Shown here piece after piece: positions 5,048 to 7,019 of a stretch of 7,019 nt of DNA. Source of the stretch: Deferribacterales bacterium (GTDB lineage: Bacteria > Chrysiogenota > Deferribacteres > Deferribacterales > JAISNW01); assembly GCA_025997275.1 (NCBI GenBank), contig BNUJ01000073.1:1-7019 (forward strand). The letters are read 5' to 3'. A program made the translations under genes and the position numbers. The notes beneath the pieces were generated by a model that did no database searches, was not told where the DNA came from, and saw only the letters and a list, made by a program, of their open reading frames with translations. The first letter of the stretch is position 1. The number at the start of each line of letters is the position of its first letter.

Positions 5048-5434
5048 ATGGCTGGTTCAAAGAGAGGCGGTAAAAGGGAAAAGAAGAGTGTTCCTAAAGG
5101 GATAGCGCATATAAGTGCCACCTTTAACAATACTCACGTGACTTTCTCGGACGTAAAGGGTAACGTTATATGTTGGGGCACAGGCGGAACGCAGGCGTTC
5201 AAGAACTCTCGTAAATCTACGCCGTTTGCGGCGCAGCTTGTGGCTGAGGCTGCATCTAAGAAGGCTATGGAAGCTGGTATGCGTGAGGTTGAAGTCAACC
5301 TTAATGGACCTGGCTCTGGGCGTGAGAGTGCTGTTAGGGCTATACAGCAGGCGGGAATAAAGATAACGCTTATACGTGATATTACGCCTATCCCTCACAA
5401 TGGCTGTCGCCCGCGCAAGAAGCGTCGTATATAG
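5048..5434 (+). CDS. rpsK: 30S ribosomal protein S11
   Basis: S11 (uS11) sits on the platform of the small subunit, near the mRNA exit and the E site. The 128-residue product has a short basic N-terminal arm, then the core AHISATFNNTHVTFSDVKGN (20-39), FKNSRKSTPFAAQ (51-63), NGPGSGRESAVRAIQQAG (86-103) and the C-terminal signature TLIRDITPIPHNGCRPRKKR. The Asn-Gly at 118-119 corresponds to the position known in E. coli S11 to form isoaspartate. The stretch ICWGTGGTQAFKN (41-53) differs from the commoner SWASAG-type sequence but keeps the Trp and Gly framework. The gap is 12 bases after rpsM and 33 bases before rpsD, the longest gap in the window. Confidence 0.97.
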   Translation: MAGSKRGGKREKKSVPKGIAHISATFNNTHVTFSDVKGNVICWGTGGTQAFKNSRKSTPFAAQLVAEAASKKAMEAGMREVEVNLNGPGSGRESAVRAIQQAGIKITLIRDITPIPHNGCRPRKKRRI

Positions 5435-5454
5435 TATCGTTGTTTATTTGAGCT

Positions 5455-5470
5455 AAGGAGGCGTATTTTG
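5455..5470 (+). promoter_or_regulatory. Ribosome binding site and TTG start of rpsD
   Basis: AAGGAGG at 5455-5461 is a complete Shine-Dalgarno sequence 6 bases before TTG 5468. TTG is accepted as the start because the following codons give ARYTGPSCKLCRREG, the standard S4 N-terminus. The 33-base gap between rpsK and rpsD shows no clear hairpin. Confidence 0.8.
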
Positions 5471-6097
5471 GCTAGATACACAGGACCTAGTTGCAAACTT
5501 TGCAGGCGGGAAGGTTCAAAATTATATCTTAAGGGCACGCGTTGCTACACTGAGAAGTGTGGGCTTGATAAGAAAGCCTATGCACCGGGGCAACATGGCA
5601 AGAATCAGAAAAAGGTTTCTGACTATGGCGTTCAGCTACGTGAGAAGCAGAAGATGAAACGTTTATACGGGGTGTTGGAGGGGCAGTTCCGCAAGTATTT
5701 TGAGCGGGCTACGCGTTCAGCTGGCATTACCGGTGAGATATTGATACAATTGCTTGAACGCAGGCTTGATAATGTGCTGTATCGTTCGGGGTTTGCTACC
5801 AGTCGTAAAGAGGCGCGTCAATTAGTGCGCCATGACCATGTTCTGGTGGATGGCAAGAAAGTAAATATCCCGTCTTATTCTATAAAATCGGGACAGGTAG
5901 TGCGCATAGCTGATGCTAGTAAGAAGCTCCAGCGCATATCTGATGCGATAGAGGGTGCTGACGGACGCGGGGTGACACCTGAATGGCTACTTGTGAGTAA
6001 GGATAACTTTGAGGCAAATGTTAGCAGATTGCCAGAGCGTTCCGACGTTGGCTATGATATGCAGGAGTCGCTAATAGTAGAATTGTATTCTAAGTAA
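5468..6097 (+). CDS. rpsD: 30S ribosomal protein S4, zinc-binding form
   Basis: S4 (uS4) is a primary 16S rRNA binder that nucleates assembly of the small-subunit body. In several bacteria it also represses its own operon by binding mRNA. The 209-residue product fits the family. C9, C12, C26 and C31 form the N-terminal zinc knuckle, so this is the cysteine-containing type. The helical domain follows, and the S4 RNA-binding domain spans about 98-160, including RLDNVLYRSGFATSRKEARQ (99-118) and HVLVDGKKVNIPSY (124-137). The C-terminus ends in the usual ESLIVELYSK. The stop TAA is followed directly by TAG, giving a double stop. Position between rpsK and rpoA is the conventional alpha-operon position. 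Confidence 0.97.
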   Translation: MARYTGPSCKLCRREGSKLYLKGTRCYTEKCGLDKKAYAPGQHGKNQKKVSDYGVQLREKQKMKRLYGVLEGQFRKYFERATRSAGITGEILIQLLERRLDNVLYRSGFATSRKEARQLVRHDHVLVDGKKVNIPSYSIKSGQVVRIADASKKLQRISDAIEGADGRGVTPEWLLVSKDNFEANVSRLPERSDVGYDMQESLIVELYSK

Positions 6098-6111
6098 TAG
6101 ATTGCCTTATC

Positions 6112-6115
6112 GGAG
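6112..6115 (+). promoter_or_regulatory. Ribosome binding site of rpoA
   Basis: GGAG lies 9 bases before ATG 6125 and 15 before a second in-frame ATG at 6131. Spacing favours the first ATG, which adds Met-Ile to the protein. Confidence 0.6.
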
Positions 6116-6124
6116 ATTATAGTA

Positions 6125-7019
6125 ATGATAATGAATTTTAATAGCTTGATAAAACCGAAGTCTGTAGAGGCTGTCAAGGGTGCGCAAAAGGTGCGGGAGC
6201 TAGATAAGAGCACAGGCAGGACTATTGTGGTGTATGACCAGTTTGTGGTGGAGCCGTTGCCGAAAGGGTTTGGCACTACTATCGGCAACTCGCTACGGCG
6301 TATGCTTATATCCTCTGTTGAAGGGTCTGCCATTGTGGGCTTCAAGATGAATGGCGTTAAGCACGAATTTGACGTAGTGTCGGGCATAGCAGAGGATGTT
6401 GTCAACATATCGTTGAACTTGAAGATGGTAGAGCTGAAGTCGTCATCTGCCGAGCGCAGGCGTGTTCGCATTAAGAAGCGTAAGGATAAAGGGCAACAGT
6501 ATGTTGTTGTTACGGCGGCTGATATTACTGGCGATGTTGAGGTGTTGAACCCTAGCCAGCATATACTTACTATCACTGGTGATGGCACTGAAGTGGATAT
6601 GGAGTTATATGTTGAGCGTGGGGTGGGTTATGTGCCGGTGGAAGAGCAAGAAGGCAAGTTTGATGATGTAGAGGTGGTGCAGGTTGATGCTGTATTTACA
6701 CCTATAAAGCGTGTAAATTATAGTGTGGGTGAGGCTCGTTTTGAGCAACGCACCGACTATGATAAGCTGACTATAGAGGTGGAAACCGATGGCTCTGTTA
6801 CGCCGCGTGATGCGATTGCTTTTGCGGCTAAGATAGTGAAAGACTACTTGTCTTTCTTTATCAACTTTGAGGAGCAGAAAGTTGTTTCAGCGTCTTTGTC
6901 TGCGCAAGCTGGCGACAATATTGAAACATTGCTTACTAAAGACCTTGAGGAGCTGGAGCTATCCGTGCGTGCATCAAATTGCTTGAAGAATGCTGGCTTG
7001 AAGAAGCTGTGGGAGCTGT
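6125..7019 (+). CDS. rpoA: DNA-directed RNA polymerase subunit alpha (3' end beyond the window)
   Basis: The alpha subunit dimerises to start polymerase assembly, and its C-terminal domain contacts upstream promoter DNA and activators. I read 298 codons without a stop before the window edge. The N-terminal domain is clear: EPLPKGFGTTIGNSLRRMLISS (43-64), where R58-R59 match R44-R45 of E. coli, then the KHEFDVVSGIAEDVV region and the second half through residue 255 (DYLSFFINFEEQ). A short linker leads to the start of the C-terminal domain, ELSVRASNCLKNAG. There R282, N285, C286 and K288 correspond to E. coli R265, N268, C269 and K271, the DNA-contacting positions. The region before EPLPKG is about 14 residues longer than in E. 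coli. Perhaps 40-50 residues are missing at the end. rplQ would be expected next, outside the window. Confidence 0.96.
   Translation, partial: MIMNFNSLIKPKSVEAVKGAQKVRELDKSTGRTIVVYDQFVVEPLPKGFGTTIGNSLRRMLISSVEGSAIVGFKMNGVKHEFDVVSGIAEDVVNISLNLKMVELKSSSAERRRVRIKKRKDKGQQYVVVTAADITGDVEVLNPSQHILTITGDGTEVDMELYVERGVGYVPVEEQEGKFDDVEVVQVDAVFTPIKRVNYSVGEARFEQRTDYDKLTIEVETDGSVTPRDAIAFAAKIVKDYLSFFINFEEQKVVSASLSAQAGDNIETLLTKDLEELELSVRASNCLKNAGLKKLWEL

Noticed and set aside
5435..5467. S4-binding leader or terminator in the rpsK-rpsD gap
   Set aside because: The 33 bases show no stable hairpin or U-tract and mainly hold the rpsD ribosome binding site.
6052..6588. 178-codon minus-strand open frame across the rpsD-rpoA junction
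   Set aside because: It is antisense to the C-terminus of S4 and the well-conserved RpoA N-terminal domain; no independent support.

Overview
The window is a compact stretch of a bacterial ribosomal-protein supercluster (the end of the spc operon running into the alpha operon), all on the + strand. The order is rplR, rpsE, rplO, secY, adk, map, infA, rpmJ, rpsM, rpsK, rpsD, rpoA. rplR is complete but begins only 5 bases inside the window, and rpoA runs off the right edge. The DNA is almost entirely coding: gaps are 3 to 33 bases, and adk and map overlap by 26. I see no RNA gene, mobile element, CRISPR array, intrinsic terminator or recent foreign insertion. The gene order, Shine-Dalgarno sites, ATG/GTG/TTG starts and bacterial-type RpoA show that this is a bacterium. 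Base composition is roughly balanced to slightly AT-rich, ATA is a very common Ile codon, and all three stop codons are used. I cannot assign a phylum. The lack of rpmD (L30) between rpsE and rplO points to one of the lineages without L30 at this position.

Left part (1-1536): ribosomal proteins L18, S5 and L15. The most unusual observation in the window is here. rpsE has a good Shine-Dalgarno site and a TTG start that would give a normal-length S5, but an in-frame TAA follows after only five codons; the S5-like reading frame resumes directly after it. L15 carries a lysine-rich C-terminal tail of about 60 residues beyond the usual core.

Middle (1546-4654): SecY, the channel of the Sec translocon; adenylate kinase with a four-cysteine zinc-type LID; type I methionine aminopeptidase; initiation factor IF1; and zinc-type L36. 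A well-formed sigma70-like promoter sequence lies inside map and could give extra transcription to infA and the alpha-operon genes.

Right part (4667-7019): S13, S11, S4 and the RNA polymerase alpha subunit. The genes form one functional unit: ribosome assembly (L18, S5, L15, L36, S13, S11, S4), initiation (IF1), N-terminal maturation (Map), membrane export (SecY), adenine nucleotide balance (Adk) and transcription (RpoA). They are probably cotranscribed from a promoter upstream of the window, with translational coupling at several junctions.
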